Shown piece after piece: positions 63,715 through 64,000 of a stretch of DNA of 64,000 bases (positions are counted from its first letter, which is position 1; each line of letters begins with the position of its first letter). The notes under the pieces are model-generated. The model was given only the letters and a program-made list of their open reading frames with translations, made no database searches and was not told the DNA's origin. This DNA is from Zea mays (taxonomy: Eukaryota > Streptophyta > Magnoliopsida > Poales > Poaceae): NCBI RefSeq assembly GCF_902167145.1, contig NC_050097.1, positions 115,663,982-115,727,981 of the forward strand, in the 5' to 3' direction. A program made the position numbers and the translations under genes.

Positions 63715-64000
63715 ATGATGAATACACACAAAGTTCATGAGTCTTTGGTCACAGACAGTTCGGCCGCCAAGGCCGGATGGTCTGGTCTTTCACAAAAGAG
63801 TTCGGACTTTAAGACCGAGCATCTATCACAGCGAAAAGACAGTATTACGGATGATCCGGTCCCCGAGACCGGAAAGTCCGCCATCACACAAAGATCATCT
63901 GATTCCTCTGTGGGGGACATGATAGAGGAATTCAGAGATCTTGATAAACTAGGACAGGGGTTTACATCGGCCGATCCTTTGGAGGAGATTGACATAGGAG
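63715..64000 (+). CDS. Gypsy pol, N-terminal part (copy 2, cut by window end)
   Basis: Begins at ATG 63715, 7 nt after the gag-protease stop, as in copy 1. The visible ~95 codons precede the RT domain, so activity of this copy cannot be judged here. Confidence 0.88.
   Translation, partial: MMNTHKVHESLVTDSSAAKAGWSGLSQKSSDFKTEHLSQRKDSITDDPVPETGKSAITQRSSDSSVGDMIEEFRDLDKLGQGFTSADPLEEIDIG

Larger units (their letters stand above)
34576..64000. repeat. Segmental duplication, copy 2 (cut by window end)
   Basis: Collinear with 2929-25118 in direct orientation. Unlike copy 1, the left edge is not a breakpoint here: the CACTA ORF runs continuously across 34576 with a proper intron, so this side keeps the older arrangement and copy 1 carries the derived junction with the copia fragment. 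Copy 2 lacks the 4825-7077 element and gains the copia element 38263-47703. Confidence 0.93.
58412..64000 (+). mobile_element. Three-LTR gypsy element (copy 2, cut by window end)
   Basis: Same structure as 19530-25118: 43-bp LTR stub (58412-58454), pol 3' remnant (58451-58754), LTR (58827-59484), PBS and gag-protease, then the start of pol. The LTR matches the right LTR of copy 1 at the positions where copy 1's left LTR has changed, and has two, not three, 22-bp units. Confidence 0.9.

Noticed and set aside
34576..64000. Second copy as a pure assembly artefact
   Set aside because: Copy-specific insertions, one with a TSD and an empty counterpart, plus scattered substitutions argue against it; read data would still be decisive.

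Overview
This is a gene-poor, nested-transposon stretch of a plant nuclear genome. The families point to a panicoid grass, most likely maize or a close relative: an Opie/Ji-like (SIRE/Maximus) copia element, a dual-RNase H (Tat-type) gypsy element, CACTA elements with TTTGCCGAGTG subterminal repeats, and hAT and microsatellite-flanked DNA elements. The species is inferred from remembered family features, not from a search. I see no intact host gene. Every host-like coding piece (LEA_2/NHL-like, 14-3-3-like) is a fragment carried inside a DNA transposon.

Layout. 1-2928: decayed copia element on the minus strand (RT start, integrase, protease, gag). 2929-4190: 3' part of a CACTA element. 4759-9784: three related elements separated by (TA)n tracts, the second carrying an LEA_2/NHL-like fragment. 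9785-13740: copia LTR/leader pieces around a 2.7-kb element with TTTAGCGACC repeats and captured 14-3-3-like and LEA_2-like fragments. 13741-19529: an old repeated sequence broken up by a foldback CACTA, an element holding a hAT transposon (TSD CATGAGAT), and a MITE. 19530-29163: a gypsy insertion with three LTR starts, bounded by TSD GAAGG, with intact gag-protease and pol frames. 29169-32760: half of a foldback element, then a ~735-bp tandem array with SINE-like boxes and repeated CACTA 5' ends. 32587-35837: a longer copy of the CACTA element, with a broken En/Spm-type ORF interrupted by a MITE.

From 34576 to the window end the sequence repeats 2929-25118 in the same orientation, nearly identically, with starts 31,647 bp apart. 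The copies differ by clean events: copy 1 has an extra 2.25-kb terminal-inverted-repeat element (4825-7077), and copy 2 has a complete copia element (38263-47703, TSD GTAAT) at a site still empty in copy 1 (8852-8856). This argues for a real segmental duplication, not an assembly echo.

The only reading frames that look functional are retrotransposon frames: the gypsy gag-protease and pol, and the copia gag and pol. No new defence, regulatory or metabolic system was found. The most interesting items are the three-LTR gypsy structure, the duplication, the GGAC(A/C/G)GTCC palindrome shared by two unrelated retrotransposon families and spread through coding sequence, the (TA)n-associated element family, and the two elements that carry complementary parts of LEA_2-type genes.
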